Positions 1 to 8,729 of a stretch of DNA of 41,836 nt are shown piece after piece. The translations under genes and the position numbers were made by a program. The notes under the pieces are model-generated. The model was given only the letters and a program-made list of their open reading frames with translations. It searched no databases and was not told the origin of the DNA. Position 1 is the stretch's first letter. Each line of letters begins with the position of its first letter. Source of the stretch: a virus; the IMG/VR virus record IMGVR_UViG_3300036985_004072, positions 1-41,836 of that record. One strand, given 5' to 3'.

Positions 1-127
1 GACATCCTCGACGTGCGTGACCGCATCCGCACCGGCTACTACGCCGACCTCTTCCTGATGCTGGCCAACGACACCCGCAGCGGTGTGACAGCCACCGAGG
101 TGGCGCAGCGCCACGAGGAGAAGCTGC
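1..127. repeat. Left copy of the 127-bp terminal repeat (circular join)
   Basis: Bases 1-127 are identical to 41710-41836. The repeat lies inside the portal reading frame, and the frame continues perfectly across the join. This is the signature of an assembly overlap of a circular or circularly permuted genome rather than a biological terminal repeat. The unique length is 41,709 bp. Confidence 0.95.
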
Positions 128-639
128 TGATGCTGGGCCCGGTGCTCGAGCGTCTGCACAACGAGCTGCTGTCGCCCATGATCGACATCACCTTCGACTA
201 CTGCGAGCGAGTCGGCACCCTGCCGCCCGCACCGCCTGAGCTGCAGGGCATGGAGATCAGCGTCGAGTTCATCTCGGTACTGGCCCAGGCCCAGCGCGCT
301 GTGGCGGCCCAGGGCATGGACCGGCTGCTGGCCAACGTAGGCAGCATCGCCGCGGCCAAGGGCGGCGACATGGGCGTCTGGGACAAGATCGATGTCGACC
401 AGGTCGTCGAAGATTATGCTGAAATGTTCGGGGTCAACCCCGAGATCATCATCCCAGACGACCAGGTGGCCAAGGTCAGGCAGCAGCGCGCTGACGCGCA
501 GCAGGCCCAGCAGTCAGCGATGGCCGCCGCCGAGCTGCCCGCCGCCGCCAAGACCGCCAGCGAGATCGACACCCAGAACCTGGAAGACGTGATGCAGCGT
601 CTGACCGGGTACAGCACCACAAACGAGGCAGCACTATGA
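1..639 (+). CDS. Portal protein (head-tail connector), C-terminal part
   Basis: This is the continuation of the portal gene that starts at 40651. Base 1 is the first base of a codon, and the reading frame joins base 41709 without a break. Joined, the protein has 565 residues, the usual size for T7/BPP-1-type head-tail connectors. The dodecameric portal sits at one capsid vertex, is the channel for DNA packaging by the terminase, and docks the tail. The C-terminal part is rich in Gln/Ala (around 481-560), as is common in this family. Its stop codon overlaps the start of the tailspike gene (ATGA at 636-639), so the two are translationally coupled. Confidence 0.93.
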   Translation, partial: DILDVRDRIRTGYYADLFLMLANDTRSGVTATEVAQRHEEKLLMLGPVLERLHNELLSPMIDITFDYCERVGTLPPAPPELQGMEISVEFISVLAQAQRAVAAQGMDRLLANVGSIAAAKGGDMGVWDKIDVDQVVEDYAEMFGVNPEIIIPDDQVAKVRQQRADAQQAQQSAMAAAELPAAAKTASEIDTQNLEDVMQRLTGYSTTNEAAL

Positions 640-2261
640 GCCACCGTGTCGGCGACTACGTCCGCGCGCTGATCGACGACGTCACCGGCGAGATCGTCGG
701 CTTCCGCACGCCGGCGGATGAGGACCAGTTGTTTGTCGATGCCGACGACCTTGCTGCCTCTACCGGCTCTACCCTTGTCGGGCACATTGCATCGGGTACG
801 GGAGCGGTTGCCACCACCGTTCAAGCCGTAGAACGTGAAGTGGTTTCAATCACCGGCTATGCAGCGAACGGAGTTTCTGGTGTCGCGGTTGACCCTGCCG
901 GATCTGTCAGCAGCGCGCTTGGCATTCAAGCAGCACTGAACGCGGGGGCAGGCTATGTGTACGCGCCGACCGGGACATTCCAAGTTCAATCTGCCGTCAG
1001 CATTCCGGCCGGCGTTCGCCTTGTTGGTGCGGGGCAACGTGCCACCACTTTCCGCCTGACTGCCTCGGGCTTTGACGGCTTCACGCTGTCTGGCGATAGC
1101 AGCGAGATAAGCGATTGCGCCATCTCGGCAGCATCTGCTCGGACAAGTGGGGCGCATGTAAAAGCGGCGGCATCAAAGCGTAGCCAAAAAGTCAATCGCT
1201 GCTTAGTTGTCAATGCGTATCGTGGTGTTGTGGTTGCAGATGGGTGTGTCATCACCAGCATTGTGGGCTGTGAGTTTCTGAACACGAAGCCGACCACGGG
1301 CGTGTGCATTGAAGTTCAGGGTGGCAATGACACGTTCATTACCCGGTGTGTTGGCGATGGCCCTGCGGGTTCGGGTAATGAGCCTGCAGCCGGCATCCGA
1401 ATTACCAAGACAGGCGCAGTTTGGCTCACTGACATTGACTTCATCCGATGCGGTAACGGGCTTGAAGTGGTGCCCGATAACGGCGATGAATGCACATGGA
1501 TATTTGGTGTAAATGCGGCGTTTGATTCGTCCGAAGTTGGTTCTGGCGTACACATCCGGCCCACGAACGGCGGCAAGGTCAAAGCGTTTCAGCAGATCGG
1601 CCTCTGGTGCGCGACGAACATTAACGGCGTCAACATCGACACCGACGCTGATGCCGCGTCATTGGTGGATGGGGTCTATCTGGAATCGCCCCGGTTGTTC
1701 AATAACCAGCAATACGGCCTGCTGCACAACGGGGGGACCAAGATCAAAAACGTCAGGCTGACAAACCCAGAAATCACAGGAAACAGCAGCAGTTCCATCG
1801 GCACATATCCTGGCCTGTTTTTCGGCCCGAATGCAGCATCGTTTTACGTTACTGGGGGTAAGTCTGGCGCACAGGCTGGGTTCGGTTCGTCGCATTCATA
1901 TGGAGTTGTGATAGGTGCGGGTTGCTCTGATTACACCGTTCAGGGTCTTGCAGTAAATGGAAACGTGACAGGTGGGATCGCGAACAGCAGCGCTTCCGCA
2001 GCGCAAGGACGGATGAAGGACAACCCAGGGTCAAAGACTCGCTATTCAGGGGTTATCACCATACCAGCGGGCGCTACGTCACTCACATTTGCCCACGGCA
2101 TGGCGTTCATACCAAACATGGTCAAAGTCACGCCTTATGTGACTTTCCTCGGCGGGACGGATTATTGGGTGGACACGCCAACGTCAACAAATCTCAAAGT
2201 CTTTCTGAGCGCGGCACTCGGCAGTGATGCCCTGTTCTATGTAGACGCGGAGTTTGTATGA
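636..2261 (+). CDS. Tailspike / tail fibre with beta-helix (receptor binding)
   Basis: 541 residues. The N-terminal 70 residues contain a TLVGHIASGTGAVATTVQ-like segment that I associate with virion-attachment regions of phage tailspikes. A pectate-lyase-like run follows (about residues 85-450), rich in Gly, Asn and Val with short repeated strands, as in right-handed beta-helix spikes. The C-terminal 75 residues look like a separate binding or trimerisation domain. It probably recognises or degrades a cell-surface polysaccharide; I cannot name the substrate or catalytic residues. From about 820 onward the DNA is visibly less GC-rich than its neighbours, which suggests module exchange. Start is the ATG in the ATGA overlap with the portal stop. 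Confidence 0.8.
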   Translation: MSHRVGDYVRALIDDVTGEIVGFRTPADEDQLFVDADDLAASTGSTLVGHIASGTGAVATTVQAVEREVVSITGYAANGVSGVAVDPAGSVSSALGIQAALNAGAGYVYAPTGTFQVQSAVSIPAGVRLVGAGQRATTFRLTASGFDGFTLSGDSSEISDCAISAASARTSGAHVKAAASKRSQKVNRCLVVNAYRGVVVADGCVITSIVGCEFLNTKPTTGVCIEVQGGNDTFITRCVGDGPAGSGNEPAAGIRITKTGAVWLTDIDFIRCGNGLEVVPDNGDECTWIFGVNAAFDSSEVGSGVHIRPTNGGKVKAFQQIGLWCATNINGVNIDTDADAASLVDGVYLESPRLFNNQQYGLLHNGGTKIKNVRLTNPEITGNSSSSIGTYPGLFFGPNAASFYVTGGKSGAQAGFGSSHSYGVVIGAGCSDYTVQGLAVNGNVTGGIANSSASAAQGRMKDNPGSKTRYSGVITIPAGATSLTFAHGMAFIPNMVKVTPYVTFLGGTDYWVDTPTSTNLKVFLSAALGSDALFYVDAEFV

Positions 2262-2566
2262 CCACCCCGCACCAACTCCGCCAGTGGCTTGCCGACAACC
2301 GCCACCGCCCCGAAGCCGAAGCCCGCCAGGCGGAGCTAGACCGCCTTGAGCGCGCTGCAGGCTTGATGCCGAACATCAAACGCGAAGGCCAAGCCCGCGT
2401 TGATGAACCGCAGTACAGCACCACGCGAGCCCTGCCACTGGCCCACAGCATTGCCTCTGTATTCGGGCGAAACATCCCCGAGGCTGTGCAGGTGTTTGAA
2501 GGCTACGAACAGACGCGCCTGCGCTGGATGAAGCCCGGCCCTGACGGCAAGTTGATCCCGCGATAA
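2258..2566 (+). CDS. Small protein after tailspike, unknown function
   Basis: 102 residues, soluble, rich in Arg/Glu/Ala in the first half with a likely helical stretch (residues 8-36). It starts in an ATGA overlap with the tailspike stop, so it is co-translated with it. The position suggests a tailspike accessory such as a chaperone or assembly factor, but nothing in the sequence proves this. I recognise no family. Confidence 0.7.
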   Translation: MTTPHQLRQWLADNRHRPEAEARQAELDRLERAAGLMPNIKREGQARVDEPQYSTTRALPLAHSIASVFGRNIPEAVQVFEGYEQTRLRWMKPGPDGKLIPR

Positions 2567-2570
2567 CCCC

Positions 2571-2602
2571 GTGCGTTTGCTACAGCCGACATAACACACA
2601 AT
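2571..2602 (+). promoter_or_regulatory. Probable late promoter (GTGCGTTTGC ... CACAAT)
   Basis: GTGCGTTTGC at 2571-2580 is followed 26 bases from its first base by CACAAT (2597-2602), the same spacing as at four other sites in the genome. It lies in the gap before the head-gene operon. The -10-like hexamer overlaps the ATG of the next gene, so that gene may be translated mainly from upstream transcripts, or may use another start. Confidence 0.5.
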
Positions 2603-2915
2603 GCGCAACAAGCACCACCGAAACCCGACTGATCTGGCGGGCCTTGAGCACGATGAGCAGCGAGAGAACCTCGAGGCCAGCGAAGAGAGGAACCGGCAGA
2701 TCTCGGACTTGAAGTGGTTGATGAAGGACCAGCGCGGTCGGCGAGTCATGCAGCGTCTGATGGACAAAGCAGGCATCTACCGGTCGAGCTTCACGGGTAA
2801 CTCCGAGACCTTCTTCCGCGAGGGGGAGCGCAACGTGGGCCTGTTGTTTGTAGCAGAGATCACCGAGCACTGCCCCGAAGAATTTCTCTTGATGCTGAAG
2901 GAGCAACGACAGTGA
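2601..2915 (+). CDS. Bbp19-like phage structural protein
   Basis: 104 residues. The central part, with motifs such as DLKWLM, RGRRVMQRL, YRSSFTGNSE and FREGERNVG (residues 36-80), matches the conserved pattern I recall for the Bbp19-type family found next to capsid genes in BPP-1-like podoviruses. It is a small, charged helical protein whose exact role in the head is not established to my knowledge. It sits directly before the scaffold gene and overlaps it by an ATGA-type GTGA junction (2912-2915). Confidence 0.75.
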   Translation: MRNKHHRNPTDLAGLEHDEQRENLEASEERNRQISDLKWLMKDQRGRRVMQRLMDKAGIYRSSFTGNSETFFREGERNVGLLFVAEITEHCPEEFLLMLKEQRQ

Positions 2916-3496
2916 CCACCGAGACCCCGACACCCGCGGAGGGCGCCCCCAACACGCCAGCCCCCGCCGATGTCACGGCTACCGCCACGACTGCAGCACC
3001 GGCAACCGCGACCACCGCGGCGCCGGCCGCGGCGCCTGCTGCACCGGAGACCCCGGTCGAGTACGCGTTCGAGCTGCCCGAGGGGGTTGACCTGGACGAG
3101 AAGGGCGCCGAGGGCCTCACCGCCCTGGCGCGCGAGCACAAGCTGCCTCCCGAGGCCGCCCAGAAGCTCGTCGACATGTACGCCGAGCGCGTGCAGGCCC
3201 AAGCCAACGCGTTCACCGACATGGTCAAAGGTTGGGAGACCGAGGTCAAGAAGGACCCGGCCCTGGGCGGCGACAAGCTCGCCGAGACCATCACTGTCGC
3301 CAAGACCGCGATCGACAAGTACGGCAGCCCCGCGCTGCTGGCCCTGCTCGACAGCAGCAAGATGGGCAGCCACCCGGAGGTGATCAAGTTCCTCCACAAG
3401 GTCGGCTCGACCCTCAAGGAAGACACGGTCGTGACCGGCAAGCCGCCGGTGGCGCCCGCGAAATCGTTCTACGACAACAGCAACATGGCTCCCTGA
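2912..3496 (+). CDS. Capsid scaffolding / head assembly protein
   Basis: 194 residues, GTG start inside the preceding stop (GTGA). The first 50 residues are a low-complexity Ala/Thr/Pro linker. The following part is helical and charged (LPEGVDLDEKGAEGLTALA..., W-E-TE-KKDP-LGG), with a C-terminal segment ending in KSFYDNSN. Acidic helical proteins of this size directly before the major capsid gene in BPP-1-like phages are scaffolds that guide procapsid assembly and then leave. No protease catalytic motif is visible, so I prefer scaffold to protease. Confidence 0.75.
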   Translation: MTTETPTPAEGAPNTPAPADVTATATTAAPATATTAAPAAAPAAPETPVEYAFELPEGVDLDEKGAEGLTALAREHKLPPEAAQKLVDMYAERVQAQANAFTDMVKGWETEVKKDPALGGDKLAETITVAKTAIDKYGSPALLALLDSSKMGSHPEVIKFLHKVGSTLKEDTVVTGKPPVAPAKSFYDNSNMAP

Positions 3497-3516
3497 GCCG
3501 CTGAAAGGACTGAAAC

Positions 3517-4515
3517 ATGGCTGCTCTGAGCACCACCCACCCGACGCTCCTGGACTTCAAGGCGCGCCTGGACCCGGACGACAAAGTCGCCCGCGTGATC
3601 GAGATCTTGAACCAGCAGAACGAGATCCTGGACGACATGGTCTGGGTCGAGGGCAACGAGCTGACAGGTCACCAGACCTCGATCCGCACCGGCATCCCTG
3701 AGCCGACCTTCCGCAAGCTGTATGGCGGCGTCCAGCCGACCAAGAGCACCAGCGCGAAGATCCGCGAGGGCACCGGCATGCTGGAAGCCTACGCCGAGGT
3801 CGACAAGGCCCTGGCCGACCTGAACGGCAACAGCGCCGCCTGGCGCATGTCCGAAGAGCTGCCGCACATCGAGGGCTTCGCGCAGAAGGTCGCCCGCTAC
3901 GTGATCTACGGCAACGAGGCGAGCGAGCCCGAAGGCTTCACCGGCCTGGCCCCGCGCTTCAACGACCAGTCGGCCGCCAACGGCGAGAACATCCTGACCG
4001 ATTCCGCCACGCCTGACGGCACCGACAACACCTCCATCTGGCTGGTGGGTTGGGGCCCGAACACCGTGCACGGCATATACCCGAAGGGCAGCCAGGCCGG
4101 CATCCAGATCGCCGACAAGGGCCAGGTCACCATCGAGAACGTGGACTCCAACGGCGGCCGCATGGAAGCCTACCGGACCCACTACCGCTGGGACTGCGGC
4201 CTGTGCGTGCGCGACTGGCGCTACGTGGTGCGCATCAACTTCGACTACGAGAACCTGGTCAAGGACGCTGCCACCGGCCCCGATCTGACCGACCTCATGG
4301 CGCAGGCGATGGAGTTGATCCCCAACAAGAACGGCGTGCGTCTGGCCTTCTACGGCAACCGCGGCACCAAGTCGTGGCTGCGCCGGCAGATGACCAACAA
4401 GACCAAGCAGTCGACCCTGTCGATGGAGAACATGGCCGGCCGCCATGTGATGACCTTCGACGGCGTGCCGTTCCGCCGCGTCGACCAGATCCTCTACACC
4501 GAGGCCGGCATCTAA
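3517..4515 (+). CDS. Major capsid protein (BPP-1 Bbp17-like)
   Basis: 332 residues, typical for the HK97-fold coat proteins of BPP-1-like podoviruses (about 330). The start ATG follows a good ribosome site (GAAAGGA, 3503-3509). The sequence pattern (TLLDFKARLDPDDK near the N terminus, DDMVWVEGNELTGHQTS, then a GFTGLAPRFND segment and a DWRYVVRIN segment) fits this coat family. It forms the icosahedral shell. The context (scaffold before, cement protein after) supports the call. Confidence 0.88.
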   Translation: MAALSTTHPTLLDFKARLDPDDKVARVIEILNQQNEILDDMVWVEGNELTGHQTSIRTGIPEPTFRKLYGGVQPTKSTSAKIREGTGMLEAYAEVDKALADLNGNSAAWRMSEELPHIEGFAQKVARYVIYGNEASEPEGFTGLAPRFNDQSAANGENILTDSATPDGTDNTSIWLVGWGPNTVHGIYPKGSQAGIQIADKGQVTIENVDSNGGRMEAYRTHYRWDCGLCVRDWRYVVRINFDYENLVKDAATGPDLTDLMAQAMELIPNKNGVRLAFYGNRGTKSWLRRQMTNKTKQSTLSMENMAGRHVMTFDGVPFRRVDQILYTEAGI

Positions 4516-4553
4516 GCCGCGGCCCCAGCAACGAACACGCAAGGAGATCAGAA

Positions 4554-5009
4554 ATGATTTTAGACGAGAGAACCGAGTTTTGCGACGCCACGGCGTTGAA
4601 CACCGGCGCGGCCGGTTCCTACCTGCTGGGCGACCAGATCGATTCGGGCGCGGTTGCCCGCGACTTGGGCGAGTCGACCGACCAGCTGTACCTGGTGTTG
4701 CAGGTGGAAACCACTGCAACCTCGGGTGGCAGTGCCACGGCGGCCTTCCATCTGGCCAGCGACAGCACGGCCAGCGTGGCGACCGACGGAAGCGCGACCT
4801 ACCACTTCAGCACCTCGGCCATCCCGGTGGCCACGCTGGTGGCGGGCTACGTGATCGCCATCGTCGCGCTGCCCCGCGGCAAGCTGTACGAGCGCTACCT
4901 CGGCATCCTGCAGACGACCGCTGTGGCGGCCTTCACCGCAGGCAAGATCAACGCGTTCCTGACGCCTGATCCGAGCAACTGGCGCCACTACGCCGACGCA
5001 GCGAACTGA
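4554..5009 (+). CDS. Bbp16-family capsid cement protein
   Basis: 151 residues. The start ATG at 4554 is preceded by AAGGAG (4541-4546). The opening MILDERTEFCDATALNT and the later GDQIDSG and PRGKLYERYLGI segments match the Bbp16 cement family that I recall from BPP-1. There, a jellyroll protein decorates and stabilises the expanded capsid. It directly follows the major capsid gene, as in BPP-1. Confidence 0.85.
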   Translation: MILDERTEFCDATALNTGAAGSYLLGDQIDSGAVARDLGESTDQLYLVLQVETTATSGGSATAAFHLASDSTASVATDGSATYHFSTSAIPVATLVAGYVIAIVALPRGKLYERYLGILQTTAVAAFTAGKINAFLTPDPSNWRHYADAAN

Positions 5010-5022
5010 TCGGACCTGAGCG

Positions 5023-5250
5023 ATGGCGTACATCACCACCCGTGACACGTTCGACCATCGCGGTCTCTTCGTCCGAAAGGGGGAGGAGATCACCTTCCGC
5101 GAGGGGGCGAAGATCCCCAAGTGGGTGGTGAGCCGCGACAAGTTCAAGCCGTCCGACATTCCTGTCGAGCCGAAGATGGGCGACACGAAACCGAAGGCGG
5201 CGCAGGAGGCGGTCAAGAAGAAGGCCGCCGACTTGAACAACCTGGCCTGA
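5023..5250 (+). CDS. Small basic head-region protein, unknown
   Basis: 75 residues with an SH3-like N-terminal part (residues 1-45; many short strands, e.g. GLFVRKGEEITF) and a Lys/Ala-rich tail (KPKAAQEAVKKKA). It follows the cement gene by 13 bases and precedes a terminator, so it closes the head transcription unit. Small proteins at this place in related phages are not assigned to a function that I know. It could be a minor head component. Confidence 0.65.
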   Translation: MAYITTRDTFDHRGLFVRKGEEITFREGAKIPKWVVSRDKFKPSDIPVEPKMGDTKPKAAQEAVKKKAADLNNLA

Positions 5251-5270
5251 CCCAGGCCCGCTGAACCCGA

Positions 5271-5294
5271 AGGGCCGCCACGAGCGGCCCTTTT
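5271..5294 (+). terminator. Rho-independent terminator after head genes
   Basis: A perfect 8-bp stem AGGGCCGC / GCGGCCCT (5271-5278 and 5284-5291) with a 5-base loop is followed by TTT. It lies in the 59-base gap between the small head gene and the tail tube gene, so it probably reduces read-through from head into tail genes. Confidence 0.8.
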
Positions 5295-5309
5295 CACAGG
5301 AGCATCGCC

Positions 5310-5960
5310 TTGGCCTCAGTCGCCGATATTTGCAATGTGGCCTTGTCGGCCGTCGGCGCCGACGCGGTCGTGACCTCGATCAGCCCCCCTGACGGCAGCG
5401 TCGAGGCGGGGCATTGCACCAGGTTCTACCCGCTCGCGCGCAAGCTGATGATCGAGACCGGGCCATGCGTGTTCGCGCTGAAGCGCGCGGAGCTGGCCGA
5501 GGTCGACAACGCCAGCGAGGTGTGGAGCTACGCCTACGCCCTGCCGGCCGACTGCATCAAGCCGCTGCGCGTCCTGCGCGCGCTCGACTTCCCCTACACC
5601 AACGCCTCGATCTACGAGATCGACAAGGTGCTCACCAGCTTCGAGCCGAACGAGCAGGGCGGGGCCGAGTACCAGATCGAGGGCCAGGTGCTCTACACGC
5701 ACGAGCCCGAGGCCGTGCTGATCTACCGGCGCGACGTCACCGACACCACCAAGTTCACGCCCACCACCGTACTGGCGCTGGGCACGCTGTTGGGCTCGTT
5801 CCTGGCCGGCCCCATCGTCAAGGGCATGGACGGGGTCCGCCTGGCCCAGGCGCTGCGCAACCAGGCCACCGAGCTCATGGCCCAGGCCGGGGTCCTCGAC
5901 GCCAACAGCAGCACCGAGCGGCATGAGCCGATGCCTTCGTCGATCAGGGCCCGCCAATGA
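5310..5960 (+). CDS. Tail tubular protein A-like (head-tail adaptor)
   Basis: 216 residues, TTG start chosen because ACAGGAGC (5295-5302) sits just upstream and the N terminus ASVADICNVALSAVGA is typical for this adaptor family. T7 gp11-like proteins form the dodecameric ring under the portal and the upper part of the short tail. The helical pattern, length (T7 gp11 is close to 200) and the position before the tail tube B-like gene support the call. Its end overlaps the HNH gene by ATGA (5957-5960). Confidence 0.8.
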   Translation: MASVADICNVALSAVGADAVVTSISPPDGSVEAGHCTRFYPLARKLMIETGPCVFALKRAELAEVDNASEVWSYAYALPADCIKPLRVLRALDFPYTNASIYEIDKVLTSFEPNEQGGAEYQIEGQVLYTHEPEAVLIYRRDVTDTTKFTPTTVLALGTLLGSFLAGPIVKGMDGVRLAQALRNQATELMAQAGVLDANSSTERHEPMPSSIRARQ

Positions 5961-6502
5961 CCGATGCCTTGAAGGAATACCAGCGGCAATACCGGCTGAG
6001 GAACAAGCAGGTATTGAACGAGAAGGCGCGAGCCCGATGGGCCGCTCGCTCTGAGGAAGACCGCGAAGCGGAGCGGGTACGCTCGCGCCAGCGGCACTAC
6101 GATCAGGGCGAAAAGGCAAGCGAAAGGGGAAAGGGCTACTACCAGAGAAACCGCGAAAAGGTTCTTGCGAGGCAGTCCGCCCACCAGATGCAAAACCGCG
6201 AGCGGGCCACCGCCCGGGTCGCGGAATGGCGCCGCGCCAACCCAGAGAAGGTAAGGTCCGCTAAGGCGGCGCACTACTCCCGCATGAAGCGCATCCCCCC
6301 TTGGGCAGACGTGCAGCTCATCGAAGACATCTACCTGTACGCGAAGACAATGCGGGCCTGTGGGGTTGACGTTCACGTCGACCACATCGTGCCGTTGAGA
6401 GGGAAGCTCGTTTCAGGCCTTCACACGCACGACAATCTGCAGGTGATTCCCGCCAAGGAAAACATGCGCAAGAACGCCAAACTGCTGGAGCACCTGCTGT
6501 GA
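5957..6502 (+). CDS. HNH homing endonuclease inserted between tail genes
   Basis: 181 residues. The first 110 are a long, very basic helical region (repeated ARxRWAxR / EWRRANPEKVR-type segments). The C-terminal part holds the HNH motif VHVDHIVPLRGKL...GLHTHDNLQVIP...ENMRKNAK (about residues 137-176), with the DH pair, the central N and the final N/K. It overlaps both neighbours (ATGA upstream, GTGA downstream), so it sits in the late operon without breaking it. Free-standing HNH genes of this kind cut phage relatives lacking the insertion and spread by homing. It is not needed for the virion. Confidence 0.85.
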   Translation: MTDALKEYQRQYRLRNKQVLNEKARARWAARSEEDREAERVRSRQRHYDQGEKASERGKGYYQRNREKVLARQSAHQMQNRERATARVAEWRRANPEKVRSAKAAHYSRMKRIPPWADVQLIEDIYLYAKTMRACGVDVHVDHIVPLRGKLVSGLHTHDNLQVIPAKENMRKNAKLLEHLL

Positions 6503-8724
6503 AGATTCTGCTGCGCTCCTTTGCCGCCGGCGAGATAACGCCCGAGCTTTACGGTCGCGTCGACCTGACCAAGAACCAGACAGGCCTCGCCCTGTGCCAG
6601 AACTTCGAGGTGCGCCCCCACGGCCCGGCCACGCGGCGCCCCGGGTATGAGCATGTCGTCGAGGTCAAGACCACGGGCGCCCGGCTGATCCCGTTTGCGT
6701 TCAGCGCTGACCAGACCGTGGTGCTCGAGTTCGGCAACGCCTACCTGCGGTTCCACATCGCCGGCGACACGCTGCTCGAGGCCGGCAAGGCGATCGTCAG
6801 CATCGCTGCCGACCTGGTCACCGTCACCGGCCACGGCTACGCCGTCGGCAAGTGGGTCTTCATCGGCGGCCGCTTCTACAAGGTAGCCACCACGCCGAGC
6901 GCTAACACCTTCACCGTCGACAACCTGGACGGCACGAACGGCGCGCCGACGGGCGCCACCGCGGCCCAGGTCTACGAGATTGCCACCGGCTACGCCACGG
7001 CCAACCTGTTCAAGCTGCACTACGCCCAGGACAGTGACGTCCTGACCGTGACGTCCACCCTCTACCCCGCGCGCGACCTCGCCCGGGGCGGGGCCACCAG
7101 CTGGACGATCACCGACATCGACTTCGCGCCCAGCGCGGCGGTGCCCACCGGTGTTGGTGTTGTGGCCACCGTGCCGACGGCCACCAACCTGTCGCCGCAG
7201 AAGTACGTCGTCACGGCCATCGCCGCCGACCAGGTTACCGAGTCGCTGGCCAGCAGCATCGCCACGGCCAGCAACAACCTGTCGATCGCAGGCAACTACA
7301 ACACCCTGAGCTGGTCGGCCGTGGCGGGCGCCACGCGCTACAACGTCTACAAGCAGCGCGGCGGCAGCTTCGGCTACATCGGCCAGACCGTCAGCCTGAG
7401 CATCGTCGATGACAACGTGCTGGCCGACCTGACCAAGTCGCCGCCCGAGGACATCTTCGAGCTCAACACCGGCGCAGGCGACTACCCGGCGGCAGTCACC
7501 TACTACGAGCAGCGCCGCTGGTTCGCGGGCACGGCCGACGAGCCCCAGACCATCTGGGCCACACGCAACGGCACCCAGAGCAACCTGACCTCGAGCCTGC
7601 CCAGCCAGGACGACGACGGCCTGGAGTTTCGCATCGCGGCCCAGCAGCAGAACGCCATCCGGCACCTGCTGCCACTGACTGACATGATCGCGCTGACGGC
7701 CGGCGGGGAGTTCCGCGTGTTCAGCGACAACGCGCCCAGCATCACGCCGACCAGCCTGTCGATCAAGCCCCAGGGCTTCAGCGGCGCCAGCGACGTGCAG
7801 CCGGTGCTCACCAGTGGGTCGATTCTCTACGTCCAGGCCCAGGGCTCGCGCGTGCGTGAGTTCGCCTCAGACGGCCAGTCGGCCACGGCCAGCTTCAAGT
7901 CGGTCGACGTGTCGATCCTGGCGCCGCACCTCTTCGACGGCTACACCATCATCGACATGGCCTACAGCCGGGCGCCTGACCAGACCCTCTGGGCGGTGCG
8001 CAGCGACGGCGTGTTGCTGGGCCTGAGCTACGTCCCAGACCAGCAGGTGTACGGCTGGCACCAGCACACCACCGACGGCCTGTTCAAGTCGGTGTGCACC
8101 GTGGCCGAGGGCAGCGAAGACGTGCTCTACGCCGTGATCGAGCGCACGATCAACGGGCGCACGATGCAGCTCATCGAGCGGCGCCGCAGCCGGCTCTGGG
8201 TCGACGCCGAGGACGCGTTCTACGTCGACAGCGGCATGACCTACGACGGCGTGCCCACCAGCAGCATCACGGGCTTGTGGCACCTGGAGGGCGAGACCGT
8301 CAGCATCCTGGCCGACGCCGCGGTGCACCCGACCCGCGTCGTCACCAACGGCGCGGTCACGCTGGACGCCAGCTACAGCGTGGTGCACATCGGCCTGCCG
8401 TACAGCAGCCGGCTGCGCACGCTGCCGCTGTCGATGGAGGCCGCGGCCGCGGGGCAGGGCACCCGCAAGAACGTGAACGAGGTGCACATCCGCGTGGCCC
8501 AGTCCAGCCTGGTGAAGGCCGGGTCGACTTTCGACAAGCTGACCAGCTTCCCGGCCCGCGCCGTGTCGGACGACTACGGGCAGCCGCCCGCGCTGCGCAC
8601 CGGCGAGCTGTCGTTCAAGATCACACCGACCTGGTCGCAGGACGGCGCGGTCTGCGTCGAGCAGGATCAGCCCTTGCCGCTCACCGTGCTGTCGATGACG
8701 CTCGATGTCACGACCGGGGGTTGA
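6499..8724 (+). CDS. Tail tubular protein B-like (tail stabilisation/nozzle)
   Basis: 741 residues, GTG start overlapping the HNH stop. The opening (LLRSFAAGEITPELYGRVDL, then CQNFEVRPHGPATRRPG) is the recognisable signature of the T7 gp12 / BPP-1-type tail nozzle family. The rest is beta-rich with tandem Ig-like pieces around residues 100-310. The protein forms the lower tail tube through which DNA leaves. Length is in the family range (about 700-800). Confidence 0.85.
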   Translation: MKILLRSFAAGEITPELYGRVDLTKNQTGLALCQNFEVRPHGPATRRPGYEHVVEVKTTGARLIPFAFSADQTVVLEFGNAYLRFHIAGDTLLEAGKAIVSIAADLVTVTGHGYAVGKWVFIGGRFYKVATTPSANTFTVDNLDGTNGAPTGATAAQVYEIATGYATANLFKLHYAQDSDVLTVTSTLYPARDLARGGATSWTITDIDFAPSAAVPTGVGVVATVPTATNLSPQKYVVTAIAADQVTESLASSIATASNNLSIAGNYNTLSWSAVAGATRYNVYKQRGGSFGYIGQTVSLSIVDDNVLADLTKSPPEDIFELNTGAGDYPAAVTYYEQRRWFAGTADEPQTIWATRNGTQSNLTSSLPSQDDDGLEFRIAAQQQNAIRHLLPLTDMIALTAGGEFRVFSDNAPSITPTSLSIKPQGFSGASDVQPVLTSGSILYVQAQGSRVREFASDGQSATASFKSVDVSILAPHLFDGYTIIDMAYSRAPDQTLWAVRSDGVLLGLSYVPDQQVYGWHQHTTDGLFKSVCTVAEGSEDVLYAVIERTINGRTMQLIERRRSRLWVDAEDAFYVDSGMTYDGVPTSSITGLWHLEGETVSILADAAVHPTRVVTNGAVTLDASYSVVHIGLPYSSRLRTLPLSMEAAAAGQGTRKNVNEVHIRVAQSSLVKAGSTFDKLTSFPARAVSDDYGQPPALRTGELSFKITPTWSQDGAVCVEQDQPLPLTVLSMTLDVTTGG

Positions 8725-8729
8725 GAAAA

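Noticed and set aside
1-127. True direct terminal repeat as in T7
   Set aside because: The repeat lies inside the portal gene and has an odd k-mer-like length, so an assembly overlap explains it better.
2912-3496. Head maturation protease
   Set aside because: No catalytic Ser/His/Asp pattern; the Ala/Pro linker and helical body fit a scaffold better.
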